Shown here in pieces: positions 33,004 through 40,745 of a stretch of 44,151 nt of DNA. A model generated the notes under the pieces. The model did no database searches, had not been told where the DNA came from, and was given only the letters and a program-made list of their open reading frames with translations. Origin of the DNA: an uncultured Prevotellaceae bacterium (lineage in GTDB: Bacteria; Bacteroidota; Bacteroidia; Bacteroidales; Bacteroidaceae); contig CACZVN010000019.1 in assembly GCA_902784615.1 (NCBI GenBank), positions 1-44,151 of the forward strand, given 5' to 3'. Each line of letters begins with the position of its first letter. Within the stretch, counting starts at the first letter, position 1. Made by a program: the position numbers and the translations under genes.

Positions 33004-34664
33004 TTCGCGTCTTTTTGTCTGATTTCCACACGGCGGATCTTACCGCTGATGGTCTTCGGCAGTTCATCGACGAACTCCACGATACGGGGATACTTATAGG
33101 GTGCCGTCACTTTCTTCACGTGCTGCTGCAGTTCCTTCACGAGGTCCTCGCCGGCCTTGTCCTTCCACTCCTTGCCGAGTACGACGGTAGCCTTCACCAC
33201 CATACCACGGATATCGTCGGGCACACCTGTGATGGCGCACTCCACGACAGCGGGATGGGTCATCAGGGCACTCTCCACCTCGAACGGACCAATGCGGTAA
33301 CCAGAAGACTTAATCACATCGTCGATACGGCCCTCAAACCAGTAGTAGCCGTCCTCGTCGCGCCAGGCCATATCACCCGTATGGTAAAGACCATCGTGCC
33401 AGGCCTCGCGGGTGAGTTCCTCGTCGCGGTAGTAATATTTGAACAGGCCAATGGGTTTACGGTCACCGACACGCACCACGATCTCACCTTTCTCACCGTC
33501 CTCACAGGGCGTACCGTCGGCACGGATAAGGTCGATGTCATACTGAGCATTGGGCATACCCATAGAGCCGGGTTTCGGTGTCATCCAAGGGAAGGTACCA
33601 AGGGTCATCGTGGTCTCCGTCTGTCCGAAGCCCTCCATGATGTTGAGACCTGTCTTCTCCTTGAGCTTGTCGAAGACAGCAGGGTTCAGGGCCTCGCCAG
33701 CCGTACAGCAGTATTCGAGCGACGAGAGGTCGTACTTGCTCAGGTCTTCACGGATCATGAAGCGGTAGATGGTGGGAGGAGCACAGAAACTCGTCACCTT
33801 GTATTTCTCGATCTGACGCAACAGGGTGTCGGCATTGAACTTCTCATGGTCGAAGACGAACACCGTAGCGCCAGCAAACCACTGACCATAGAACTTACCC
33901 CATACGGCCTTACCCCAACCCGTGTCAGCCACGGTCAGGTGGAGCGATCCCTCGTGGAGGTTGTGCCAGAACACACCCGTCGTGAGGTGTCCCATGGCAT
34001 AGAGGTAGTCGTGAGCCACCATCTTCGGCTCACCACTGGTACCGCTGGTGAAGTACATCAGCATCGTGTCGTCGTTCTCGTTGACGAAGGCGGGACGCAC
34101 GAACTTCGGGGCCTGCTTCCATTCACTCTGCCAATCGCGGAACCCCTCGGGGATGGGTTTGCCATGGTCCGTCACGGTGATATACTGCTTCACCGTAGGA
34201 CTGTCGGGCATAGCCAACTTGATCTGCTCCGTGACATAGGCATCATCCACGCAGATGATAGCCTTCACTGAGGCACGGGTGTTACGATATATGATATCCT
34301 TCTTCGTCAGCATGTGGGTGGCAGGAATGACGATGGCACCGATCTTGCACAGGGCCAGCATGATCACCCACCACTCATAGCGGCGCTTCAGGATGAGCAT
34401 CACGGGATCGTTCTTGCCGATGCCGAGACTCATCAGATAGGAGGCAGCCTGATCGCTCTGCTCTTTCAGTTCACCGTAGGTCGTGCGGATCTCGTCACCC
34501 TGATCATTGGTCCACAGGATGGCCAGTTTCTCGGGGGCTTCCTCAGCCCAGGCGTCCATCACGTCGTAGGCGAAATTAAAATTCTCTGGAATGATAAACT
34601 CCAGATTCTTATTGTAATCCTCTACAGACGTGAACTTCGTCTGCTTCAAAAATCTTTCAATCAT
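33000..34664 (-). CDS. AMP-forming acyl-CoA synthetase
   Basis: 554 residues. Adenylation motifs are complete: MYFTSGTSGEPKMVAHDY, GEALNP, GFGQTETTMT, YHTGDMAWRDEDGYYWFEGR, DDVIKSSGYRIGPFEVE and the catalytic Lys in KTISGKIRR. The closest group by eye is acetyl-/medium-chain acyl-CoA synthetase. It is encoded 1 bp after an XRE-cupin regulator and overlaps proB. This regulator-ligase pair inside an amino-acid operon is typical of Bacteroidales; the acyl substrate is unknown. Confidence 0.9.
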   Translation of the reverse strand: MIERFLKQTKFTSVEDYNKNLEFIIPENFNFAYDVMDAWAEEAPEKLAILWTNDQGDEIRTTYGELKEQSDQAASYLMSLGIGKNDPVMLILKRRYEWWVIMLALCKIGAIVIPATHMLTKKDIIYRNTRASVKAIICVDDAYVTEQIKLAMPDSPTVKQYITVTDHGKPIPEGFRDWQSEWKQAPKFVRPAFVNENDDTMLMYFTSGTSGEPKMVAHDYLYAMGHLTTGVFWHNLHEGSLHLTVADTGWGKAVWGKFYGQWFAGATVFVFDHEKFNADTLLRQIEKYKVTSFCAPPTIYRFMIREDLSKYDLSSLEYCCTAGEALNPAVFDKLKEKTGLNIMEGFGQTETTMTLGTFPWMTPKPGSMGMPNAQYDIDLIRADGTPCEDGEKGEIVVRVGDRKPIGLFKYYYRDEELTREAWHDGLYHTGDMAWRDEDGYYWFEGRIDDVIKSSGYRIGPFEVESALMTHPAVVECAITGVPDDIRGMVVKATVVLGKEWKDKAGEDLVKELQQHVKKVTAPYKYPRIVEFVDELPKTISGKIRRVEIRQKDAK

Positions 34665-34665
34665 A

Positions 34666-35223
34666 TTATTCTACTGTAAATGCTAAGAACTTGACGGGTT
34701 TGTCGCCTACGGCCAACATGCCATGGGGCTTCGAGGAGTCGAAATAGATACTGTCGCCCTCGTCGAGGATCATCGTCTTTCCACCGATGAAGAGTTCCAT
34801 CTTACCCTCCAGCACGAGGTTGAACTCCTGTCCAGGATGGGTATTCTTATAGATGGTGCGTACGCCGGGCTTCGGCTCCACGGTAACGATGAACACGTCG
34901 GCCTTGTGGTTCACAAAACCACTCACCAGACTCTGGTACTTATACGCCTTCGTACGTTCCACGCTCATGCCCTGCCCCTTGCGCACCACGAAATAAGACT
35001 TCATGTGCGGAGCCTCGGCAAACATCAGTTCCTCAGCGGAGATACCATACTTATGGGCAATCTTCATCAGGTTGGAGATGGTGATATCCACCTCACCAGC
35101 CTCGATCTTCTCATACTTCTCCAGGGAGATGCCAACGGTATCGGCCACCTCCTGTGCCGTCAGGTCCAGCACGTCGCGCAGACCCTTCAGGCGCTCACCA
35201 ATTTGCTTCAGTTGTTCGTCCAT
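34666..35223 (-). CDS. XRE-family regulator with C-terminal cupin domain
   Basis: 185 residues. An N-terminal Cro/CI-type helix-turn-helix (VLDLTAQEVADTVGISLEKYEKIE, about 18-41; QEVADTVG is the first helix) is followed by a cupin (about 105-185: HPGQEFNLVLEGKMELFIGG, DSIYFDSSKPHGM). Such proteins bind DNA through the first domain and a small ligand or metal through the second. It lies 1 bp before the acyl-CoA ligase gene, so regulation linked to the ligase product is likely. Confidence 0.9.
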   Translation of the reverse strand: MDEQLKQIGERLKGLRDVLDLTAQEVADTVGISLEKYEKIEAGEVDITISNLMKIAHKYGISAEELMFAEAPHMKSYFVVRKGQGMSVERTKAYKYQSLVSGFVNHKADVFIVTVEPKPGVRTIYKNTHPGQEFNLVLEGKMELFIGGKTMILDEGDSIYFDSSKPHGMLAVGDKPVKFLAFTVE

Positions 35224-35245
35224 ATCTTTTGTATTTTACTATTCC

Positions 35246-36025
35246 TTATTTCATTCCTGCCTTCAGACCACGGATAACGGCTGAGGTGAAGCCGGCATGC
35301 TCCATCTCGTTCAGACCCTTGATGGTCACACCGCCAGGGGTGGTCACCAGGTCGATGGCAGCCTCGGGATGCATGCCACTAGCCTCCAACAGTTCCACGG
35401 CGCCCTTCATCGTCTGCATCACGATGGCCTTCGCATCGTCGGCCTTGAAGCCCAGTTCGACACCGCCTTCGGAAGCCGCCCGCACATAGCGCATGGCGTA
35501 GGCGATACCACAGGAGGCCAGCGTGGTACCAGCGGCCAGATGCTGCTCGTCAGTAATCAGCGTATTACCCATCTCGTTGAAGATGTCTGTCACCGTCTGG
35601 ATATCCTTCTCCGATGCACCAACAGGCACGACAAATGTCATCGAGGCCATCTCGGCAATGGCGATGTTCGGAATCACCAAGAACAAAGAGGGACATTGAT
35701 CTCCCAACCATCCCTTGATATTCTCCGAGGAGACGCCAGCGGCAATCACGATCAGAATCTGCTTCTTGGGATCCAGTTCGGGTTTGATATCCTTCAACAC
35801 GCGCTCCACCAGCCAGGGTTTCACCACGACACAGACGATGTCGGCCGTGTCTGCCGCCAGTTTATTGTCTGATGTGACACTGATGCCCATCTTGGCAAAC
35901 TTCTCCGTGACGGCCTGTGAGGGATCGGCCACGGTGATATCATCGTTCTTGAAATACTGACCCTTGATCAGGCCCTCTACGGTGGCACCACCCATGGCAC
36001 CAGCTCCGATAACTGCTATCTTCAT
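35246..36025 (-). CDS. proC: Pyrroline-5-carboxylate reductase
   Basis: 259 residues. Rossmann motif IGAGAMGGATVEG (5-17), CVVVKPW (about 70-76), and the C-terminal signature LVTTPGGVTIKGLNEME with Thr/Gly-rich substrate loop are intact. It makes proline from pyrroline-5-carboxylate. It overlaps argD by 4 nt. Confidence 0.94.
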   Translation of the reverse strand: MKIAVIGAGAMGGATVEGLIKGQYFKNDDITVADPSQAVTEKFAKMGISVTSDNKLAADTADIVCVVVKPWLVERVLKDIKPELDPKKQILIVIAAGVSSENIKGWLGDQCPSLFLVIPNIAIAEMASMTFVVPVGASEKDIQTVTDIFNEMGNTLITDEQHLAAGTTLASCGIAYAMRYVRAASEGGVELGFKADDAKAIVMQTMKGAVELLEASGMHPEAAIDLVTTPGGVTIKGLNEMEHAGFTSAVIRGLKAGMK

Positions 36026-37155
36026 AATGTCTTCTTAAGTTTTTCGATAAACAGGTCTGCTTCCGCCTTTGTCAGACAGAGCGGCGGCAACAGACGCAGG
36101 ATGTTCGTACCAGCACAGCCTGTGAAACAATGCTCCTGATAAATCAGCGGCTGGCGCACATCCTTGTGGGGAATGTCGAGGTCGATGCCGATCATCAGAC
36201 CCCGTCCACGCACATCGACGATATGCTGCTGTGTCTTCTGCAACTCCTTCAGTTGGGCGATCAGGTATTCACCTACCTCGTGGGCGTTCTCCACGAGATG
36301 CTCCTGCTCGAACACATCGAGCACCGCTAATGCTGCTGCACAAGCGAGATGATTGCCACCAAACGTGGTACCCAACTGTCCATAGACGGGTTTGAACGCA
36401 GGCGATATCAGCACACCACCCATCGGGAAACCGTTGGCGATGCCCTTGGCGACGGTGATGATATCGGGCTTGATGTCCAGCCACTGATGGGCGAAGAACT
36501 TACCACTCCGTCCGTAACCGCACTGGATCTCGTCACAGATCAGGATCGTGCCATATTTCTTACAGGCAGCAGCCAAGCCCTGTGCAAACTCTGGTGTGGC
36601 GAGTTTGATACCGCCCACACCCTGAATGCACTCCAGGATGACGGCACAGACATCACCCTTCGCCAACTCCGTCTCCCAGGCTGCCAAATCGTTCATCGGC
36701 AGATAGGTCACGTGACCATTATCGTTGATAGGTGCGATGATCTTCGGATTGTTCGTTACCTCGACAGCCAGACTCGTACGGCCGTGGAAAGCCTTCTCAC
36801 ACGACAGCACACGCGTACGACCGTTGGTGAACGAGGCAAGTTTCAAGGCATTCTCATTAGCCTCAGCACCACTGTTGATCAAAAACAACTGATAATCGTC
36901 GTAGCCGAAAATCTTGCCAAGGCGTTCTGCCAACTCCACCTGTAATTTGTTAATCACTGAGTTGGAATAGAAGCCCAGTTGGCTCACCTGCTCCGTTACT
37001 TTTTCAATATAATGCGGGTGGGAATGCCCGATGCTGATGACGGCATGTCCGCCATACAAGTCCAGATACTCCTGGCCCTTGTCGTCCCAGACTTTACAAC
37101 CCTTGCCCTTGACGATGTTCACGTCAAAGAGGGGATAAACATCGAATAGTTTCAT
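36022..37155 (-). CDS. argD: Acetyl-/succinylornithine aminotransferase
   Basis: 377 residues. Class III PLP transaminase motifs: NSGAEANENALKLA (about 94-107), FHGRTSLAVEVTNN, CDEIQCGYGRSGKFF and the PLP lysine in ITVAKGIANGFPMGG. It makes N-acylated ornithine precursor for the carbamoyltransferase further along the run. It is the first gene of the 14-gene run, preceded by a promoter. argG, argC and argR, often next to argD in relatives, are not adjacent here; murQ is. Confidence 0.92.
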   Translation of the reverse strand: MKLFDVYPLFDVNIVKGKGCKVWDDKGQEYLDLYGGHAVISIGHSHPHYIEKVTEQVSQLGFYSNSVINKLQVELAERLGKIFGYDDYQLFLINSGAEANENALKLASFTNGRTRVLSCEKAFHGRTSLAVEVTNNPKIIAPINDNGHVTYLPMNDLAAWETELAKGDVCAVILECIQGVGGIKLATPEFAQGLAAACKKYGTILICDEIQCGYGRSGKFFAHQWLDIKPDIITVAKGIANGFPMGGVLISPAFKPVYGQLGTTFGGNHLACAAALAVLDVFEQEHLVENAHEVGEYLIAQLKELQKTQQHIVDVRGRGLMIGIDLDIPHKDVRQPLIYQEHCFTGCAGTNILRLLPPLCLTKAEADLFIEKLKKTL

Positions 37156-37176
37156 GTCGTTTCCTTATAATCGGTT

Positions 37177-37185
37177 GCAAAGGTA
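37177..37185 (-). promoter_or_regulatory. Promoter of the argD operon
   Basis: The minus strand reads TACCTTTGC at 37177-37185, 21 bp upstream of the argD ATG. It is the only strong promoter seen ahead of the 14-gene run. Confidence 0.65.
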
Positions 37186-37246
37186 CGGCAAAAAACTGAT
37201 AAATCGTCACATTTTCCTACTTTTTGCACACAATCACGCAAAAAGA

Positions 37247-38047
37247 TCATAGACAGTCAATTACGCTACCCGCCTCAAGCAGACGTTGTTGCGCTTCTTC
37301 ATAGCTCAGACCTAACGATTCCTGGAGCATCCGCGTGCCACGGTCTATCAGCTTATCGTTAGCCAGTTGCATGTTCACCATACGGTTACCTTGAACACGT
37401 CCCATCCGAATCATCAGCGTCGTGGAAATCATGTTCAGCACCATCTTCTGAGCCGTACCGCTCTTCATGCGACTGGAGCCCGTCACGAACTCCGGACCAA
37501 CGATGGTTTCTATAGGAAACTCGGTCTCCTGAGCCAAGGGTGTATTGGGATTGCTGGTGATGCAACCCGTCAGTAGTCCGTTCCGTCTGGCCTGACGGAC
37601 AGCCCCAATCACGTAAGGTGTTGTGCCTGAGGCTGCAATGCCTAATACAGTATCGTCGGCTGTGGGATGATAAGCCTGCAGATCCTGCCAACCCTGTTCT
37701 TCAGAATCCTCTGCCCGTTCTACGGCATGGCGCAAGGCCTGATCACCACCAGCAATGATGCCCAGCACCCAGGTGTCAGGCACACCAAAGGTGGGAGGCA
37801 ACTCACTGGCATCCAGTACGCCTAAGCGACCACTGGTACCTGCCCCGACATAGAATAGCCTGCCACCCCGCTTCATCCTCGGTTCGATGGCTTTCACCAG
37901 AGCCTCTATCTGTGGAAGCACCTGACGGACGGCTTCTGCCACCCGAAGATCCTCCTCGTTAATGTGATGCAGCAGTTCTGTTACCGACATCTGCTCCAGA
38001 TGATCGAAGCGCGACGGTTGTTCTGTGATCTTATCCTTGATATCCAT
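37247..38047 (-). CDS. murQ: N-acetylmuramic acid 6-phosphate etherase
   Basis: 266 residues from the ATG at 38047. An in-frame TTG at 38059 lies inside the promoter -7 box, so it cannot be the start. The enzyme cleaves the lactyl ether of MurNAc-6-P to give GlcNAc-6-P during peptidoglycan recycling. The SIS domain shows YVGAGTSGRLGVLDASELPP, GIAASGTTPYVIGA and the signature GPEFVTGSSRMKSGTAQK. The protein lacks the short C-terminal helical end of the E. coli enzyme, normal in this phylum. It is divergent from an EamA transporter. Confidence 0.93.
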   Translation of the reverse strand: MDIKDKITEQPSRFDHLEQMSVTELLHHINEEDLRVAEAVRQVLPQIEALVKAIEPRMKRGGRLFYVGAGTSGRLGVLDASELPPTFGVPDTWVLGIIAGGDQALRHAVERAEDSEEQGWQDLQAYHPTADDTVLGIAASGTTPYVIGAVRQARRNGLLTGCITSNPNTPLAQETEFPIETIVGPEFVTGSSRMKSGTAQKMVLNMISTTLMIRMGRVQGNRMVNMQLANDKLIDRGTRMLQESLGLSYEEAQQRLLEAGSVIDCL

Positions 38048-38054
38048 TCGACGC

Positions 38055-38064
38055 GACAAAGATA
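38055..38064 (-). promoter_or_regulatory. murQ promoter with almost no leader
   Basis: The minus strand reads TATCTTTGTC at 38055-38064; the ATG starts at 38047. The predicted start site is within a few bases of the ATG. Confidence 0.55.
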
Positions 38065-38115
38065 CAATAATTTACACAAAAATGAAAATTATTTGGTGCA
38101 AATATACAAAATGTG

Positions 38116-38124
38116 TACCTTTGC
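38116..38124 (+). promoter_or_regulatory. EamA promoter with almost no leader
   Basis: TACCTTTGC at 38116-38124 lies 7 bp before the ATG at 38132. Upstream in-frame starts would lie inside or before the promoter. Confidence 0.6.
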
Positions 38125-38131
38125 CAACGAA

Positions 38132-39001
38132 ATGAACGAGACGAAGAAAGGATTTATCCAACTGCACCTGAGTGTGCTGCTTGCAGGCTTTACGGGTTTG
38201 TTCGGACGACTGATCACGCTCAACGAGGTGGATATCGTATGGTATCGCATGCTCTTTACAAGTTGCATCCTATTGGTATTCACCGGGTTACCACGTGTCG
38301 GCTGGCGGAAGTTCCTGCAACTCTGCGGATGCGGTGCGTTGTTGGGTTTCCACTGGATGCTGTTCTATAGTAGCATCAAGGCCTCAAATGTTTCCATTGG
38401 TGTCATCTGCTTCTCGCTCATCGGGTTCTTCACAGCCCTCTTCGAGCCGATGATCCTTAAGAAGCGTTTTTCTGGCTGGGAGTTTCTCTTTTCACTGATC
38501 ACCGTGGCTGGCGTGATGTGTATCTTCTCACTCGATGCGCGCTATCGCTATGGTATTATGATTGGTGTATTGTCATCGGCCATCTGTGCCATCTATGCCA
38601 TCTGCAATAAAAAGGTCAGCGTGGGTGTCCGCAGTCGTACGGTACTGATGTACCAGATGTCTGGCGGTCTCGTGCTCGTCTCTGCGATCATCCCCGTTTA
38701 TCTGTGGTTTTTCCCAAGCCAACAGTCCGTTGTAGTGATCCCTGACGGTACGAACCTCTGGTTCATGCTCTGCCATGCGCTCTTCTGTACCGTGGCGATG
38801 TATCTGCTTCAGATCCAGGCACTCAAACGATTATCGGCCTTCACCGTCAATCTGACTTACAACCTCGAACCCTGCTATACGATTATCCTCGCCTTCCTCA
38901 TCTTCGGGGAAGGGCGCGAGATCAATTTCTCCTTCTATCTTGGCATCGCCCTCATCCTGCTCAGCGTACTCCTGCAGTCAATGAGGGCTTGGAAGAAATA
39001 G
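38132..39001 (+). CDS. EamA/DMT-family transporter
   Basis: 289 residues from the ATG at 38132, chosen because the promoter is directly upstream. Ten hydrophobic segments in two similar halves, the drug/metabolite transporter layout. Segments such as LLGFHWMLFYSSIKASNVSI (first half) and LFCTVAMYLLQIQALKRLSA (second half) are typical of EamA repeats. The substrate is unknown. The divergent pairing with murQ might suggest recycling products, but this is weak. Confidence 0.88.
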   Translation: MNETKKGFIQLHLSVLLAGFTGLFGRLITLNEVDIVWYRMLFTSCILLVFTGLPRVGWRKFLQLCGCGALLGFHWMLFYSSIKASNVSIGVICFSLIGFFTALFEPMILKKRFSGWEFLFSLITVAGVMCIFSLDARYRYGIMIGVLSSAICAIYAICNKKVSVGVRSRTVLMYQMSGGLVLVSAIIPVYLWFFPSQQSVVVIPDGTNLWFMLCHALFCTVAMYLLQIQALKRLSAFTVNLTYNLEPCYTIILAFLIFGEGREINFSFYLGIALILLSVLLQSMRAWKK

Positions 39002-39015
39002 GGTTTCTCCCTATT
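38997..39015. terminator. Short bidirectional hairpin between converging genes
   Basis: AATAGGG (38997-39003) and CCCTATT (39009-39015) flank TTTCT. The stem includes the EamA stop codon and ends just inside the DUF2461 stop region. Poor T-tract, so a weak terminator at best. Confidence 0.5.
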
Positions 39016-39736
39016 CATAATCATCTATCACCGAATTCATGAAGTCCATCATCGGTTTGGCAGCACGGAACATACGCTCCATTTCGTCAAGCCAGCCGTC
39101 ACCCTCGAAGAAGGTATTTGACACAGCGTGCCAGCAACAATAGTCCTTCAGGCGCAGGTAGTTCACATGCGGCCAATCCTTCGGGAAGCCAGAGGGACAT
39201 TTCTTCAATTTTGCCAGTCCGAAACCTTGAGGCTGGTCCCAACTGTCGATGTCGGTCGGCGAGTCGGTGCTCCATAGTTCTTCGTTGCCGAAATATTTCA
39301 GAAACTCCTCATTCTCCACGCACTTCAGCCACTCCTCCGTGTTTGCCATCATCTCGTTGCGGCATGATGTCAGGATATTGGTTGGCAGCCAATAGTTACC
39401 CACTGCCAAAAGACAATGATCTGGCTCCAGGTGTATATAGTATCCGCCCCTAAGCGCTTTCTTACTCTTGGCATTAATATAGGCACCAAGGTGATTCTTG
39501 TAAGGCGACTTGTCTGGAGAGAACCGCGTGTCGCGATAGAAACGGTAGGTGCAGTCCTTCACCTTGACGTGGGCGATCTCCGGATCGAATGTCACAACCC
39601 GCTCTATCGCCTGTTGCACACCCCGTTCAAACTCTGCCCTGACGGCTTCGTATTCCTTCTTATGTTCCTGAAACCACTCGCGGTTGTTGTTGGCCATCAC
39701 CTGCCGCAGGAACTTCAATATCCTTTTCTGATCCAT
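39011..39736 (-). CDS. DUF2461 family protein
   Basis: 241 residues from the ATG at 39736; an earlier TTG at 39763 overlaps the -7 box (minus strand TATCTTTGC at 39760-39768) and is rejected. Family features: LRQVMANNNREWFQEHKKEY near the start, YRFYRDTRFSPDKSPYKNHLGAYI, GGYYIHLEP and LRLKDYCCWH. Proteins of this group (TIGR02453) are widespread and their biochemical role is not established. Likely cytoplasmic. Confidence 0.88.
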   Translation of the reverse strand: MDQKRILKFLRQVMANNNREWFQEHKKEYEAVRAEFERGVQQAIERVVTFDPEIAHVKVKDCTYRFYRDTRFSPDKSPYKNHLGAYINAKSKKALRGGYYIHLEPDHCLLAVGNYWLPTNILTSCRNEMMANTEEWLKCVENEEFLKYFGNEELWSTDSPTDIDSWDQPQGFGLAKLKKCPSGFPKDWPHVNYLRLKDYCCWHAVSNTFFEGDGWLDEMERMFRAAKPMMDFMNSVIDDYE

Positions 39737-39835
39737 CTTGAGATGATTATGTTTATGCCGCAAAGATACAACTTAATGGCGAATCTCACAAATAATAATG
39801 GTGAAAAAATGAAATAGGGAAATCATCCGTCATAA

Positions 39836-39852
39836 ATAGGGATTTTCCCTAT
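39836..39852. repeat. 7-bp hairpin upstream of the SIMPL gene
   Basis: ATAGGGA (39836-39842), TTT, TCCCTAT (39846-39852). A further AATAGGGAAA copy lies 20 bp to the left, and the motif resembles the hairpin at 38997-39015. It is 22 bp upstream of the SIMPL -7 box and may be an operator. Confidence 0.5.
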
Positions 39853-39873
39853 GCAAATCATAGAAATTATTCT

Positions 39874-39882
39874 CATCTTTGC
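39874..39882 (+). promoter_or_regulatory. Promoter of the SIMPL gene
   Basis: CATCTTTGC at 39874-39882, one mismatch to TAnnTTTGC, 29 bp before the ATG at 39912. Confidence 0.5.
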
Positions 39883-39911
39883 AGCGTCAAATTTTAAAAA
39901 CATCGTAGCGT

Positions 39912-40604
39912 ATGAAAGAAAATCGGATTATTGCGTCGGCCCTCATCGCTGTGGGCGTCGCATGTATGGGTTGGTTTGTGAAGGCTGGCATCGACAACTT
40001 TGCCAACAAAGACCGTAAGGTAACCGTCAAGGGTCTGGCAGAGCGCGAGGTGCCTGCAGACAAAGTGACGTGGAGCATCGGCACGAAAGTAACAGGCAAT
40101 GACCTGCCCATGCTTTATGAGAGCATCAACAGCCAGACGGACAAGATCAAGAGATTCTTGCGCCAGAACGGTCTCGAAGAGAAGGAAATCACGGTGAATC
40201 CTCCTTCAATCAGTGACCTGGAGGCCCGCGAATGGGGTGACAACCAGAAGAATTTCCGCTATATCGTCACCACGACGATTACCGTAGCCACAAATAAGGT
40301 AAAAGAAGTCAACGCTGCCATCTTCAGACAGGCAGAACTGCTGAAGCAGGGTGTGGCTATCGACAGCAGTATCCCTCAATATGAGTATGCCTCGTTCCAA
40401 CAGATGAAGCCCGAGATGATGGCCGAGGCCATTAAGAACGCCCAGAAGACCGCAGAGCAGTTTGCTGAGGCCAGCAAGTCTGACTTAGGCCCTATACAGA
40501 CAGCCGGCCAGGGACAGTTCGAGATTGAAGACCGCGACCAGAACACACCTTATATTAAAAAACTGCGTGTCGTGACCACCATCACCTACTCGCTGAAAGA
40601 CTGA
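39912..40604 (+). CDS. SIMPL domain protein (DUF541)
   Basis: 230 residues. An N-terminal membrane anchor or uncleaved signal ([18 protein letters not shown]) is followed by the SIMPL fold: [20 protein letters not shown], an internal helix pair with [15 protein letters not shown], and a conserved end [20 protein letters not shown] then TTITYSLKD. These proteins occur in the envelope of many Gram-negative bacteria; a general role is not settled. It stands alone on the plus strand. Confidence 0.87.
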   Translation: MKENRIIASALIAVGVACMGWFVKAGIDNFANKDRKVTVKGLAEREVPADKVTWSIGTKVTGNDLPMLYESINSQTDKIKRFLRQNGLEEKEITVNPPSISDLEAREWGDNQKNFRYIVTTTITVATNKVKEVNAAIFRQAELLKQGVAIDSSIPQYEYASFQQMKPEMMAEAIKNAQKTAEQFAEASKSDLGPIQTAGQGQFEIEDRDQNTPYIKKLRVVTTITYSLKD

Positions 40605-40645
40605 TCATAGCAAAGAATCAAAAATGGCAGATTAACAATCATTAT

Positions 40646-40696
40646 CCTTTCAGCCGAAGGCTTATCCACTGATTGTCAGGCACTTCGGCTGAAAGG
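40646..40696. repeat. 14-bp perfect inverted repeat
   Basis: CCTTTCAGCCGAAG (40646-40659) pairs with CTTCGGCTGAAAGG (40683-40696) around a 23-nt loop. It lies between the converging SIMPL and C10 genes. There is no T-tract on either strand. On the minus strand the right arm also falls in a short open frame that overlaps the C10 gene's 3' end and reads GNDADEVKAKYTIDVNFFP; whether that is a coding remnant is unclear. Confidence 0.6.
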
Positions 40697-40745
40697 GAAG
40701 AAATTTACATCGATGGTGTACTTGGCCTTTACCTCGTCAGCATCA

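Noticed and set aside
33015-34271. 418-codon plus-strand frame opposite the acyl-CoA ligase
   Set aside because: Antisense shadow; all adenylation motifs are on the minus strand.
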